Source: Pedobacter sp. UBA4863 (GTDB taxonomy: Bacteria > Bacteroidota > Bacteroidia > Sphingobacteriales > Sphingobacteriaceae). Taken from it: a stretch of DNA of 25,678 nt. The notes beneath the pieces are model-generated. The model was not told the DNA's origin. It was given only the letters and a program-made list of their open reading frames with translations, and searched no databases. The stretch is taken from contig NZ_DHDZ01000041.1 of assembly GCF_002399615.1 (NCBI RefSeq), positions 53,705-79,382 on the forward strand, written 5' to 3'. Positions 15,901 through 24,254 of this stretch are shown in pieces (the stretch's first letter is position 1; each line of letters opens with the position of its first letter). A program made the position numbers and the translations under genes.

Positions 15901-16089
15901 GGTTAATGAAGGGAAATGTGCAAAAAATGAAAGGCCTGTGCCTTTAAAACTAACCTCGCCCTTAATGTTTTGGTTAATCGTTTTGGTAATCTGCTGATTA
16001 ATCGTTTTGGGGATAAGGAAAGGGATAATAAATAAAATTGCAAGTAATGAGGCAAGGCTGATGCCTAATATTTTAAAAAACTTTTTCAA
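12994..16089 (-). CDS. Large AsmA-family envelope protein
   Basis: A 1031-aa protein anchored by one N-terminal membrane helix (MKKFFKILGI, then a hydrophobic run to about residue 31, followed by IPKTINQQI). A long periplasmic domain of repeating beta-rich segments follows. The C-terminal part (GSGELTLKDVKLAGFKMMNAV through GRLNLKGRLGLPPFGLIGIPLSVTGT) is typical of AsmA/AsmA_2 domains, and the tail is Lys/Glu/Asp-rich. AsmA-like proteins of this size (including TamB and YhdP) form grooves thought to carry phospholipids across the periplasm. Which subtype this is cannot be decided. The TTG at 16087-16089 is chosen because the longer frame to 16119 starts inside a TACCTTTG promoter box and no ATG lies near. 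Confidence 0.85.
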   Translation of the reverse strand: MKKFFKILGISLASLLAILFIIPFLIPKTINQQITKTINQNIKGEVSFKGTGLSFFAHFPSLTLNLDEFLLKGSEPFKNDTLIYAKQMALGINLLSLFSDQIKVDEFYLDRAKINILSNKLGQPNYNVYESKGNDTKSTDTSSTAIKIEGIYIKNSHLVYNDQSIPMLIDAKSVNYTGTGDLSRAIFDLKSKLSIKDADIYYAGTPYLLHKELNAKLITKINTSSLDLLFDENDIKINSLPIRFVGRFSFLKDGYDMDFKTQAKETDLQNIFTALPAEIADKLERTKVKGYAEIEASLIGKYIAESNTMPSLAFNMKIRDGEIKNPNAPQAIKNLFLNLKTKIPSLNPDSLDLNMDSLYFNIGTDFLSSITKIKGLKEPQIYTKTRSNIDLEKWAQVINMDSLNIKGRLVMSVNADGKYSKKVVKSGLRQIDTVIATVPTFDAKIKLTNGYFKYASLPSPINKINFNFVGNNVNGDYKNTKLEISSIDINAMSSYIKGYLKLQTINNITVDLGLKTAINFAEIKNFYPIKGLVLNGSLAVDVNSKGSYDKVKKLFPVTNALIKLDRGYIKTAHFSEALEKIDIDAAITNTDGNLKGTLLNIKPISFEMSGQPFLLKANVSNLENVSYDIASRGTLDIGKLYKLFAVPGYQVHGLIYTNLNFKGLQSDAVAGRYGRLQNKGFMSIKDLNILTDMFPNAFIIKNGKFSFTSSALKFDEFNASYGGSDFKLNGNLNNYVNFVFDDREKLNGNFVLHSNKIIADEFMAYAGDTTATTSSATAKGVIIIPTNLNVTFAANANNVAYNGLNLKNAKGKMTINNGKLTLSQTGFDLIGAKVLMDANYQSTSPTAANFDFKLNAKEFDIAKAYKEIKLFREMATSASKVKGIVGLDYQLTGRLNDEMFPILPSIKGSGELTLKDVKLAGFKMMNAVSKDTKRDSLTNPNLKDVVIKTSIKNNIMTIERTKMKIAGFRPRFEGEISLDGRLNLKGRLGLPPFGLIGIPLSVTGTQEKPVVKLKRNKEGKLEETDDTDDSK

Positions 16090-16116
16090 GATGGTAATTA
16101 TTATTGAGCTGCGCCA

Positions 16117-16124
16117 CAAAGGTA
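16117..16124 (-). promoter_or_regulatory. Predicted -7 box for the AsmA-like gene
   Basis: TACCTTTG on the minus strand, a full TAnnTTTG match, 27 bases before the proposed TTG start. It shows that an upstream TTG at 16119 cannot be the true start if this promoter is used. Confidence 0.45.
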
Positions 16125-16290
16125 ATGTAAATGATCGTGTTTTTTAAAATAAAGAAAATGGCGAGTGAGTAATGTTTGTTTAGGAAAGTTATATCGTGGA
16201 ACAGAGAAATTTCCGCTCGGATTTTTGATATATCCAATTTTACCTTTGTTGGTATCTTGCTGCTTTCTTGGTTTGCCAAAATGAAACTGA

Positions 16291-16319
16291 GGTGTTGGTT
16301 GTAAAATAAACCAAACACC
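16291..16319 (-). terminator. Possible hairpin terminator of the fusion gene
   Basis: GGTGTTGGTT (16291-16300) pairs with AACCAAACACC (16309-16319) with one bulged base, 18 bases beyond the stop of the cupin fusion gene. The following minus-strand bases are only moderately T-rich. Confidence 0.35.
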
Positions 16320-16337
16320 ATTGCTTGTGAGCTAAAA

Positions 16338-17069
16338 TTATTTGTTGTTCATTGCCAAAGTAAGTAGAAAAAAGCTTTCTGTTAAGGCTTTTAAACTATG
16401 TACGATGTTTTCTTGCAGGGCAATCATTTGCCCTTTTTCTAACTGTACACTTTGTTGGTCTGTTGCAAATGTTATTTTTCCGGCCAGTACCTGAACGCTA
16501 ATTACCCCATTTGCCTTATGTGGTTTTAGCGCTGCATTTTCATGTAGTCCAATAAGCACAATTCGCATGGTGTCCGATTTAAAGATGGTTACCGAGTTAC
16601 GGTCGCTTTGGGTCCATGTTGTTTCGTTTTTTAATTGGTTAATGGAGTGAACCAAGTTCATTTCTACCAAAGATGCGTTTAATATACGCTCGCCATCTGG
16701 GCGCTGCGGCGTAGCATCGTTCGATTTAGTTTTTAGGATATTTTCTGGGTGATGGGTGCTTAGTTTTTCTATCAATTTTGAAGAAGCTTCGTCGGCAGAG
16801 GTGCCATAACCATTTACCAAGGTGCCCTTAAGGTTATGTTTGGTAGAGGATATGGCGTAAAGTACCGATTGGTATTCAGGATCAGAATCGCCTTCGAAAC
16901 GATAGACGTGATCTATTTGAAAATCGTTTGGCGACAAGATCGTATTGGTTTGATGGCATATAATACAATCTTCTTTGATGTTAAAATCGTGTGTGTAGCC
17001 TAATTTTATTAGTCCATTTATGGTTTCAGATAATGTTCCGAAGCTGGTGTTTAAGTTGTTCTCGTTCAT
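16338..17069 (-). CDS. Fusion of a 'PRPP synthetase-like' small domain and a cupin
   Basis: A 243-aa cytoplasmic protein with two parts. Residues about 10-105 (TLSETINGLIKLGYTHDFNI, a CxxC at Cys35/Cys38, FQIDHVYRFEG, SVLYAISS, VNGYGTSAD) match a roughly 100-aa stand-alone protein of Bacteroidota often labelled phosphoribosylpyrophosphate synthetase. It is far too short for that enzyme and has no PRPP loop. Residues about 120-240 form a single cupin (RPDGERILNASLVEMNL, HKANGVISVQVLAGKITF with His184, ALQENIVHSLKA with His224). The HxH metal pair of typical cupins is absent, so metal binding is doubtful. It is monocistronic, between guaB (divergent) and the AsmA-like gene. Function unknown. 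A sensor or small-molecule-binding role is a guess. Confidence 0.75.
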   Translation of the reverse strand: MNENNLNTSFGTLSETINGLIKLGYTHDFNIKEDCIICHQTNTILSPNDFQIDHVYRFEGDSDPEYQSVLYAISSTKHNLKGTLVNGYGTSADEASSKLIEKLSTHHPENILKTKSNDATPQRPDGERILNASLVEMNLVHSINQLKNETTWTQSDRNSVTIFKSDTMRIVLIGLHENAALKPHKANGVISVQVLAGKITFATDQQSVQLEKGQMIALQENIVHSLKALTESFFLLTLAMNNK

Positions 17070-17411
17070 CTTTCAAAAAAATAACCTACCAATGTATAAG
17101 TTTTAAGTCGCCATAATTGTAGTGTCGCTTGTTTATTATTGTGCTACAATAAAGGTTGAACACTAAATTATAGGCAAAACTAGCGTGTTAAAGTATGCCA
17201 AAACGAATTTAACAAAAAAATGGCAGTATTGCATGGATAGATGCTAAAAGCTTCAGTCGTTTTTGTAAAAAAGCAGGAAGTAATTTCAAAACCGATGTGC
17301 ATTAAACCAGATTAGAAATGGTAAAAGTTTACAGCAGAAAGGTAAACTATAAAGGCACTATTTCTAAAAGATAAAAACTACAATTCCTTTACCAAAATAT
17401 AACAATAGCAG
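17070..17411. other. Intergenic region between the fusion gene and guaB
   Basis: About 340 bases with no convincing gene. An inverted pair ATTGTAG (17116-17122) / CTACAAT (17144-17150) lies 47 bases upstream of the fusion gene and could be an operator. An 18-codon ATG frame near 17320-17375 is too short to support. No riboswitch fold was recognised. Confidence 0.3.
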
Positions 17412-17442
17412 TTGTTTTTTTAGTGAAAATATTGTACTTTTG
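17412..17442 (+). promoter_or_regulatory. guaB promoter of Bacteroidota type
   Basis: A -33 TTG (17412-17414) and a -7 TACTTTTG (17435-17442) are separated by 20 bases, matching the TTG-N19-21-TAnnTTTG consensus. The box lies 32 bases before the ATG. It is the best-formed promoter in the window. Confidence 0.7.
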
Positions 17443-17474
17443 CCCTGCAAATAATAATTCGTAATTTATTTGCT

Positions 17475-18944
17475 ATGCAACTAGACCCCCATAAATTTAT
17501 TGCTTTAGGTTTAACCTATGATGATGTACTTTTAGTACCGGCATACTCTGAGATTTTACCTCGTGAGGTTAATACCCGCACTTCTTTAACCAAAAAAATT
17601 AAATTAAATGTTCCTCTGGTTTCGGCCGCTATGGATACCGTTACCGAGGCAGAATTAGCTATTGCTATTGCGCAAAATGGTGGTATTGGTATGTTGCATA
17701 AGAACATGAGCATTGAGCGACAAGCCGAAGAGGTTCGTAAAGTGAAGCGTTCGGAAAGCGGTATGATCCAAGACCCGGTAACTTTGCTAGAAACTTCTGT
17801 TGTTGCCGATGCTTTTAAAATAATGAAAGAGCATAAAATTGGCGGCATTCCGGTGGTTACTTCCGACAATAAATTGGTAGGCATTATTACCAATAGAGAT
17901 TTACGTTTCCAGAAAGATATGGCCAAGCCTATTGCGCAAGTAATGACAAAGGATAACTTAATTACTGCGCCAGAGGGTACTACTTTAAAGCAAGCAGAAG
18001 AAATTCTTCAAAACCATAAAATTGAAAAATTACCTGTAGTAAGTGCTGATGGTTTTTTAAGTGGCTTAATTACTTTTCGCGATATTTTAAAGGTAAAACA
18101 TTATCCCTTGGCTTGTAAAGATGACAAAGGAAGACTACGCGTAGGCGCTGCGGTTGGTGTTACTGCAGATACCATACAACGTGTTGATGCTTTGGTGAAA
18201 GCGGGTGTAGATGTAATTACCATTGATACTGCTCATGGACACTCGAAAGGTGTGGTTGATAAGCTGAAGGAAGTGAAGGCCAAATATCCAGATTTGCAGG
18301 TGATTGTGGGTAATATTGCCACAGGTGCTGCCGCAAAAATGTTGGCCGAAGCTGGTGCAGATGCCGTAAAAGTTGGTATTGGCCCAGGTTCTATTTGTAC
18401 TACAAGAATTATTGCAGGGGTAGGCGTGCCTCAGTTGTATGCAGTTTTTGAGTGTGCAAAGGCTTTAAAAGGTACGGGGGTGCCTGTAATTGCCGATGGA
18501 GGTATTAAACATACTGGCGATATTGCAAAAGCAATTGCAGCAGGAGCTAGCACCGTAATGGCAGGTTCGTTATTTGCAGGTGTAGAAGAAAGCCCTGGCG
18601 AAACCATTATTTACGAGGGACGTAAGTTTAAATCGTACCGCGGTATGGGTTCTATAGAGGCCATGGAACAAGGCTCTAAAGACCGTTATTTCCAAGATGT
18701 TGAGGACGATATTAAAAAATTAGTACCAGAAGGAATTGTTGGGCGTGTACCTTACAAAGGTACTTTGGCCGAAGTAATGTACCAGTATATTGGTGGTTTG
18801 CGTGCAAGTATGGGTTACTGCGGTGCAGCAAGTATCGAAAAATTGCAAGAAGCGCAATTTGTACAAATTACCGCTGCGGGCATGCGTGAAAGTCATCCAC
18901 ACGATATTACCATTACCAAAGAAGCACCAAATTATACGAGGTAA
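17475..18944 (+). CDS. guaB: Inosine-5'-monophosphate dehydrogenase
   Basis: A 489-aa IMP dehydrogenase. It oxidises IMP to XMP with NAD+, the committed step of GMP synthesis. The N-terminal barrel part includes LTYDDVLLVPAYSEILP, and two CBS domains are inserted at about 98-205 (ending ITFRDILKVK). The barrel resumes with VITIDTAHGHS, VGNIATGAAAKML and the catalytic loop GIGPGSICTT with Cys308, then IADGGIKHTGDIAKAIAAGA, the mobile flap MGSIEAM and the family-typical C-terminus (GLRASMGYCGA...). All key residues are present and the length is normal. It is convergent with susD, separated by a shared terminator. guaA is not adjacent. Confidence 0.98.
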   Translation: MQLDPHKFIALGLTYDDVLLVPAYSEILPREVNTRTSLTKKIKLNVPLVSAAMDTVTEAELAIAIAQNGGIGMLHKNMSIERQAEEVRKVKRSESGMIQDPVTLLETSVVADAFKIMKEHKIGGIPVVTSDNKLVGIITNRDLRFQKDMAKPIAQVMTKDNLITAPEGTTLKQAEEILQNHKIEKLPVVSADGFLSGLITFRDILKVKHYPLACKDDKGRLRVGAAVGVTADTIQRVDALVKAGVDVITIDTAHGHSKGVVDKLKEVKAKYPDLQVIVGNIATGAAAKMLAEAGADAVKVGIGPGSICTTRIIAGVGVPQLYAVFECAKALKGTGVPVIADGGIKHTGDIAKAIAAGASTVMAGSLFAGVEESPGETIIYEGRKFKSYRGMGSIEAMEQGSKDRYFQDVEDDIKKLVPEGIVGRVPYKGTLAEVMYQYIGGLRASMGYCGAASIEKLQEAQFVQITAAGMRESHPHDITITKEAPNYTR

Positions 18945-18964
18945 TATTAGTTCTAAATAAAATT

Positions 18965-19002
18965 AAAAAGCCGCTGTCTAGTTATTGACAACGGCTTTTT
19001 TT
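18965..19002. terminator. Shared terminator between guaB and susD
   Basis: AAAAAGCCGCTGTC (18965-18978) pairs with GACAACGGCTTTTT (18987-19000) with one mismatch and an 8-base loop. A T run follows on the plus strand and a matching A tract lies on the other side, so it should act for both convergent operons. Confidence 0.9.
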
Positions 19003-19012
19003 ATGCAATGTT

Positions 19013-20635
19013 TTATAGTTCGTTTTGTTTGCAAAGAGGGTTGCGTTGAATTTCTAAGTCTGGGATTACCCATTGCCATTCTTTTGCTCCAGCAGGTATT
19101 AACCTGCTCGCTTCTCCTACTGGTTTTTCTTCATACATATTAAAGTTAGATGCCAAAGGATCTAAATTAGTAGGGTTTGAGTTTGTTTTCCAGCCATTAG
19201 CTGAACCTCCTTGGTTATAACCTGCTCGTGGAGCTGGTCCACGGTCTAAAGGCATATTTAAGCGCTTTAGGTCTAAGAAACGAAATCCTTCGCCCCAAAG
19301 CTCAATACGTCTTTGCAGCATAACTTCTTCTGCTAATGCTGTCCCACTTGCGGTACTCATTACATAAGCTGGGTCGCGGTCTATAGCAACTGTATATAAG
19401 GCGTTGCGGGCTTTAACATCTTCTTGTTGGCTACGGGCATAGCCTTCAGCCATAATTAAGTACATTTCTGGAAGACGTACAAAAGCTAAATCTGCAGTAA
19501 TAACGGCACCATTGTAAGAAGCCGATTTGTTGTCAGGAAAATCTACAATAAATTTCTGGCTCATCCATTTATATGTATTCCCTCCAGGGGGAGATACCAA
19601 TCCTGGATAGCCTACTACATTTTCTACCCATAGTTTTTTCCTAATATCTGTGCTGGAGATTTTCTCATAAAGTAAATTATATATAGCTCTTGGGGTATTC
19701 TTGTTATAGGAAATGTTGGTGTTAGATATATAGCTGTAAAAGTTAAACAAGGTTGCTGTTTCAAGCGTAGGTTGTGCTATTTTAGCCCAAATCCATTCTT
19801 TGTTTGTTGCGCTAGAAGCGCGACCTTGTTTATAATCGTAACCAGTTTTATCCATTTGGGCACCAGCATTATCTACTACTAATTTTGCCATTTCTGCTGC
19901 TTGTAACCATTTGCCTTGGGTAAGTAATACACGAGCTTTAATAGCTCTTGCCACATGTACATTAATGTGCATTTTGGTAGAGCGCTGAAAAGTAACTTTC
20001 GAAAGTAAATTTATAGCTTCATCTAAATCATTGTTAATTGCAGAATAACTTTCCTCTACCGTTGATCTAGCTTTGTGATTGGTGGACGATTCCATTCTTA
20101 GTACAATTCCTAATTGCGAGTTGTTACCAGCAAAGTCATAGCGTTTTCCATATAACTGCACTGCACAAAAATGTGAAAAAGCCCTGTAAAATATAGCTTG
20201 GCCTTTAATGTAGTCTCGCTCTTCTTGGGTACCCTCAGCTTGGTCAATATTTTCAATAACCATATTGGCGTTGGCTATAATTTTATATATATACTCATAA
20301 ATATGGCGAGGATATTGGTTAGTTGGTTGCCTATGCCTTGTCCAATTGGTTTCTGTTAAAAATTGTGCATTATTTTTGGTGTAAACCAAATCCTCACCTA
20401 AAAAATCCATGTATAATAAGTAATACTGATACCCCATTTTAGGAGCATAATCACCTTTTTCGTACATAATGCGGTGGATACCGTTAATGGCCATTAAGGC
20501 TGTTTTAGTGTCTTTAAACATGGTTGATTGATCAACCGCACTGGTAGACTCTGTTTCCAAAAAATCTTTACTGCAAGAGAGCAACGTCATTACAGTAAAT
20601 CCAAATATTATTAAAAAAATCTTCTTCATGCTCAT
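19013..20635 (-). CDS. SusD-family nutrient-binding lipoprotein
   Basis: A 540-aa outer-membrane lipoprotein that caps a SusC-type transporter and captures its ligand at the cell surface. The signal peptide MSMKKIFLIIFGFTVMTLLS ends at lipobox Cys21, followed by SKDFLETESTS. The N-terminal TPR-like helical region includes YKIIANANMVIENIDQ and IKGQAIFYRAFSHFCAVQLYG, a SusD hallmark. The C-terminal part has VRLPEMYLIMAEGYARS and the conserved RRIELWGEGFRFLDLKRLN. The start lies 4 bases beyond the susC stop, so the two are co-transcribed and probably coupled. Glycan or other substrate cannot be inferred, because no degradative enzyme is in the window. Confidence 0.95.
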   Translation of the reverse strand: MSMKKIFLIIFGFTVMTLLSCSKDFLETESTSAVDQSTMFKDTKTALMAINGIHRIMYEKGDYAPKMGYQYYLLYMDFLGEDLVYTKNNAQFLTETNWTRHRQPTNQYPRHIYEYIYKIIANANMVIENIDQAEGTQEERDYIKGQAIFYRAFSHFCAVQLYGKRYDFAGNNSQLGIVLRMESSTNHKARSTVEESYSAINNDLDEAINLLSKVTFQRSTKMHINVHVARAIKARVLLTQGKWLQAAEMAKLVVDNAGAQMDKTGYDYKQGRASSATNKEWIWAKIAQPTLETATLFNFYSYISNTNISYNKNTPRAIYNLLYEKISSTDIRKKLWVENVVGYPGLVSPPGGNTYKWMSQKFIVDFPDNKSASYNGAVITADLAFVRLPEMYLIMAEGYARSQQEDVKARNALYTVAIDRDPAYVMSTASGTALAEEVMLQRRIELWGEGFRFLDLKRLNMPLDRGPAPRAGYNQGGSANGWKTNSNPTNLDPLASNFNMYEEKPVGEASRLIPAGAKEWQWVIPDLEIQRNPLCKQNEL

Positions 20636-20639
20636 TAGA

Positions 20640-23600
20640 TTAAAAAGTTAAGGATAAACCGAAAGATGCAATAGTTGACGGAGGATATACATCATCATTT
20701 GAGATATATCCAGATTGGAAGTTTCTTCTAGGATAAACTCCTTTTCTGCTAGCGAGTAACCAGGCGTTGTTTGCAGAAAAATAGATTAAGGCATCGGATA
20801 TATTTTTAGATTTTAAGAATTTTTTAGGTAAACTGTAAGATAAGTTTAGGTTGGTAAGTTCTAGCATGTTTGATGATACCAACCAACGTGTAGAGTTGGA
20901 TGCATCTATGTTTACGGAGTTGGTGCCGCTAACTGTCATAGCTGCAATGGCTACATCGGTAATATCTCCAGGTTTGCGCCATCTCTTAAGCATATCTTTG
21001 TGTTGGCTGGCATAAGAAAGCGAACCTGTCATAAAAGATTTGTAGCCGGCATCGTAAAACTTACTGCCAAGTTGATAATAGAAATTAACTCTTAGATTAA
21101 AATTTTTCCACCCAACATCGGCGCCAAAACCCCCGGTTAATTTAGGCATTGCACTTCCAGCGTAGCCATATAAACTTTTTTCAACGTTTTCGGTATATTT
21201 GACACCATCAATTTCTTTCAGTTCGCTAGGTGTGAATGTAAATTTGTCCAGATCTGCCCTAAATAGGTTAAAACCATTGTCAGGATTTACACCGTACCAG
21301 TCTCTCAACCAAAAATCATATCTTGAATGACCTTTTTCGATTTTGTAAATAGAAGAAGTATATGGATCTACTGGTAGTGAAGTAATTTTGTTTTTAATCC
21401 AAGTAGAGTTCATATTTATATTGATGTTCCAGTCTTTTGATTTAAGTATTTGGCCGTTTAAATTCAACTCTATACCTTTATTATACATTGACCCAGCGTT
21501 TTTGTCAATGCTTCCAATTCCCGAAGATATTGGCTGCGGCACGCTAAAAAGCAGGTCGCTTGATACACGATGAAAATATTCCACAGATCCATTCAAACGG
21601 TTAGCAAATAAGCCAAATTCGGCAGCAATGTCAAAACTTTTAGAGGTTTCCCAAGTAAGGTCTTTATTGCCTAAAGAAGATTGTGCATAACCAGCCTCGC
21701 CATTGTCATTAGGCGTATAGGTAGCTCGCCAAGGATAGTAGCTAGAAAGGTCATCGTTACCTACTACACCATAGGACGCACGCAATTTTAAATGGTTTAC
21801 AAATTTAACATTGTCCATAAAGTTCTCTTTATCAACAGCCCAACCAGCGCCTAACGACCAAAAATTTCCCCAACGTACATTTTTATTGAAGCGAGAAGAA
21901 CCGTCTCTTCTGTATGAAGCAGAAGCGAAGTATTTTTCACCGAAATCGTAGTTCAGCCTTGATAAATAACCTTCTACACGATAATTGTGAGTGTACGAGT
22001 TTGGTAACGCATTAACTTCAGTGAAGTTTGCATACTCGAAATTATCCCCAACAATGGTTTGTGTTTTCATTGAAGTAGATAAATACCAATACTGAAATTG
22101 ATAACTTTCATGTCCGGCAAGTAAATCAAAATGATGTTTACCAAAATCTTTACTATAATTTAAAAGCTGTTGGAATGTCCAGGTAGTAGTATTAGATGTG
22201 TTTTGTGCCGATGAACCTGCATTGCCTTTTTGCGGGTAAACCATGCCACCTGCCCAGCTGCGGTACATGTTAGAACCTAAGCCTCCATTAGCTGTGAATT
22301 TTAATCCGTCTAGCAAAGAAACATCTGCATAACCTTTTAAATTAAGCGTTTGTCTCAATAACCCTCTGTAAGTATCATTAACCTCAAAAGGATGATTGCT
22401 GCCTGCAAAAGTGTCACGGCCAGGAATGGTAATGGTGCCATCGGCAGAAGTCCAGCCACTTCCGAAATCAGGTATTTTATTGCCTTGGGCATCAAAAATA
22501 TATTCTCCGGTTGTTGGATTATGTAAATGAATTGGGAAAATATTGCCCATGTATCTGGTAGCTCTAAATGGATTGGAAATAGACCCGCTTGTTTCAGTCT
22601 GCTCTCCATTTGATTTAGCATGTGCAACATTGATATTGGTTCCCATTTTAAGCCATTTGGTTATTTGCGAGTTGGCATTGGCTTTGGCCGATAACCTGTC
22701 GAATTTTGAACCTATGATAAAGCCTTCTTCGTTCATGTATCCTAAAGAGGTATAATAATCGGTTTTATCATTGCCGCCACTAATGGAGATGTTGGTGTCG
22801 TGTCTTCTTCCCGTTCTGGTGATACCGCCATACCAATCTGTATCATCAGCCCAATGATTTACAGCATTCGGATTTAGTTTCCCGTTGTTGTCAAACAACT
22901 CTGTTGCACTCATTAGGTAAGGGTTATAACTAATACCTGCTAATAAGGCTGGACCCGCTTGTGCATTGGCATTCTGTACTGTACTTCCGTTTAATACATA
23001 AGTATTGCGTTGTGCTTCCCAATAAAGTTCCATATAGTCTTTATCGTTTAAACGTTCATAATCTGCGCTTTGCCTCGAAGTTAAACCAAAATTGTATTTG
23101 GTTACAATGGTAGGTTTTCCGGCCTTTCCCTTTTTTGTATTAATCAATAATACACCATTAGCTCCTCTAGCTCCATATAATGCAGCCGAGGAAGCATCTT
23201 TTAACACAGTAACGCTTTCAATATCATTTGGATTAATACTAGTGATGGCATTATCATACGGAATTCCGTCTAAAATAATTAATGGACTGCTACTTGCGTT
23301 AAAAGAACCAAGACCTCTAATACGTATGGTAGGTTCTGACCCTGGTTGACCGTTAGAGGTGCCCACTTGTAAGCCAGGTGTGGTGCCTGTTAATGCTTGG
23401 GTTACTTCGGTGGTTGGTTTGTTTTTAAAAACATCTTCATTAATTACCGAAGCAGAACCCGTAAAGGTGCTTTTCTTGGCTGTACCATAGGCTACTACCA
23501 TTACTTGGTCTAGTGTTTGTAGTTGCGGAGACATTTTTATGTCAATTTTAACACGGCCATTTACTGCAAGCTCCAATGTGTTAAAACCTACCGACGAGAA

Positions 23601-24134
23601 CAAGAGAATGTCATCTCTATTAACATTGTTTAGGCTGTAATTACCTTCGTTATCTGTAGATACTCCTTTTGTAGTTCCCTTAACAGATACGCTTACACCA
23701 GAGATGGCTTTGCCGTCATCTACAGAGACAACCTTTCCACTAACTCGTAATTGCTGTATTGGTTTTGCTTCTGCATTAGTAGGGTTAATATTTACATTGG
23801 TGTTCTTTTCTGCCGTTCGTTTAAATAATACAATTGTTTTATCTTCTACGGAAGCTTGTAAAGGTTGATCTACAAGGATTTTGTCTAGAAAATCTTGCAA
23901 TGGCATATTTTTGGCAGTTATAGAAACTGGTTTTGTTTCTTTTAGGTGAAGCACATTGGCATAAACGGCATAACCCGTTTGTTTACGGATACTCTCCAAT
24001 ACGGTAGCCAAAGGTAATTGCTTTACATGCAGCGTTATGGTCTGCGAATAACTGGAGGCACTTACATGTATAAAGCCCACCATTAGAAAAATAATAATTA
24101 GTCTCAATACTCTAAATAAGTAATGCTTTTTCAT
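20640..24134 (-). CDS. SusC/RagA-type TonB-dependent transporter with STN signalling domain
   Basis: A 1164-aa outer-membrane transporter that takes up ligand delivered by SusD, powered by TonB. The N-terminus has an uncleaved-looking hydrophobic signal (1-28). An STN domain follows (about 32-105: LPLATVLESIRKQTGYAVYA, MPLQDFLDKILVDQPL), then a carboxypeptidase-D-like beta domain (about 130-203, VSGKVVSVDDGKAISGVSVSVKG), a TonB-box-like VMVVAYG at 211-217, the plug (about 220-335, with IRIRGLGSF, DGIPYD, VLKDASSAALYGARGANGVLLI) and the beta barrel ending GLSLTF. The STN domain marks it as a signal-transducing transporter that talks to the FecR protein encoded next to it. It is followed by susD after 4 bases. 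All expected parts are intact. Confidence 0.96.
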   Translation of the reverse strand: MKKHYLFRVLRLIIIFLMVGFIHVSASSYSQTITLHVKQLPLATVLESIRKQTGYAVYANVLHLKETKPVSITAKNMPLQDFLDKILVDQPLQASVEDKTIVLFKRTAEKNTNVNINPTNAEAKPIQQLRVSGKVVSVDDGKAISGVSVSVKGTTKGVSTDNEGNYSLNNVNRDDILLFSSVGFNTLELAVNGRVKIDIKMSPQLQTLDQVMVVAYGTAKKSTFTGSASVINEDVFKNKPTTEVTQALTGTTPGLQVGTSNGQPGSEPTIRIRGLGSFNASSSPLIILDGIPYDNAITSINPNDIESVTVLKDASSAALYGARGANGVLLINTKKGKAGKPTIVTKYNFGLTSRQSADYERLNDKDYMELYWEAQRNTYVLNGSTVQNANAQAGPALLAGISYNPYLMSATELFDNNGKLNPNAVNHWADDTDWYGGITRTGRRHDTNISISGGNDKTDYYTSLGYMNEEGFIIGSKFDRLSAKANANSQITKWLKMGTNINVAHAKSNGEQTETSGSISNPFRATRYMGNIFPIHLHNPTTGEYIFDAQGNKIPDFGSGWTSADGTITIPGRDTFAGSNHPFEVNDTYRGLLRQTLNLKGYADVSLLDGLKFTANGGLGSNMYRSWAGGMVYPQKGNAGSSAQNTSNTTTWTFQQLLNYSKDFGKHHFDLLAGHESYQFQYWYLSTSMKTQTIVGDNFEYANFTEVNALPNSYTHNYRVEGYLSRLNYDFGEKYFASASYRRDGSSRFNKNVRWGNFWSLGAGWAVDKENFMDNVKFVNHLKLRASYGVVGNDDLSSYYPWRATYTPNDNGEAGYAQSSLGNKDLTWETSKSFDIAAEFGLFANRLNGSVEYFHRVSSDLLFSVPQPISSGIGSIDKNAGSMYNKGIELNLNGQILKSKDWNININMNSTWIKNKITSLPVDPYTSSIYKIEKGHSRYDFWLRDWYGVNPDNGFNLFRADLDKFTFTPSELKEIDGVKYTENVEKSLYGYAGSAMPKLTGGFGADVGWKNFNLRVNFYYQLGSKFYDAGYKSFMTGSLSYASQHKDMLKRWRKPGDITDVAIAAMTVSGTNSVNIDASNSTRWLVSSNMLELTNLNLSYSLPKKFLKSKNISDALIYFSANNAWLLASRKGVYPRRNFQSGYISNDDVYPPSTIASFGLSLTF

Positions 24135-24254
24135 TAAATTTGTTTAAGGTTTGGATGATGAAATAGGTTTTTTAGTCTGAGCCATTTGAGGAGAGTGTTA
24201 GTGCACTTTCCTTATTTTTATGACGCATAAGCCCAGCGTCTATAATAAACTTAA
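24135..24254 (-). promoter_or_regulatory. fecR-susC gap, likely with the susCD promoter and a hairpin
   Basis: The 120-base gap should contain the sigma-dependent susCD promoter, but I see no TAnnTTTG box, as might be expected for an ECF-type promoter. An inverted pair GACGC (24222-24226) / GCGTC (24236-24240) sits near the fecR end, and a palindrome AGTGCACT (24200-24207) in the middle. Roles are inferred from position. Confidence 0.3.

Noticed and set aside
16090..16119. TTG start at 16119 for the AsmA-like gene
   Set aside because: That TTG is the end of the TACCTTTG promoter box, and translation of the extra residues adds nothing family-like.
16241..16248. Plus-strand TACCTTTG box
   Set aside because: It has no TTG at the right -33 spacing and no plus-strand gene downstream. 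It would only give antisense RNA to the fusion gene, so chance is the simpler explanation.
16073..16321. 82-codon minus-strand frame between the AsmA-like and fusion genes
   Set aside because: It overlaps the AsmA-like gene start in another frame, spans its -7 box and a hairpin, and the translation has no recognisable features.
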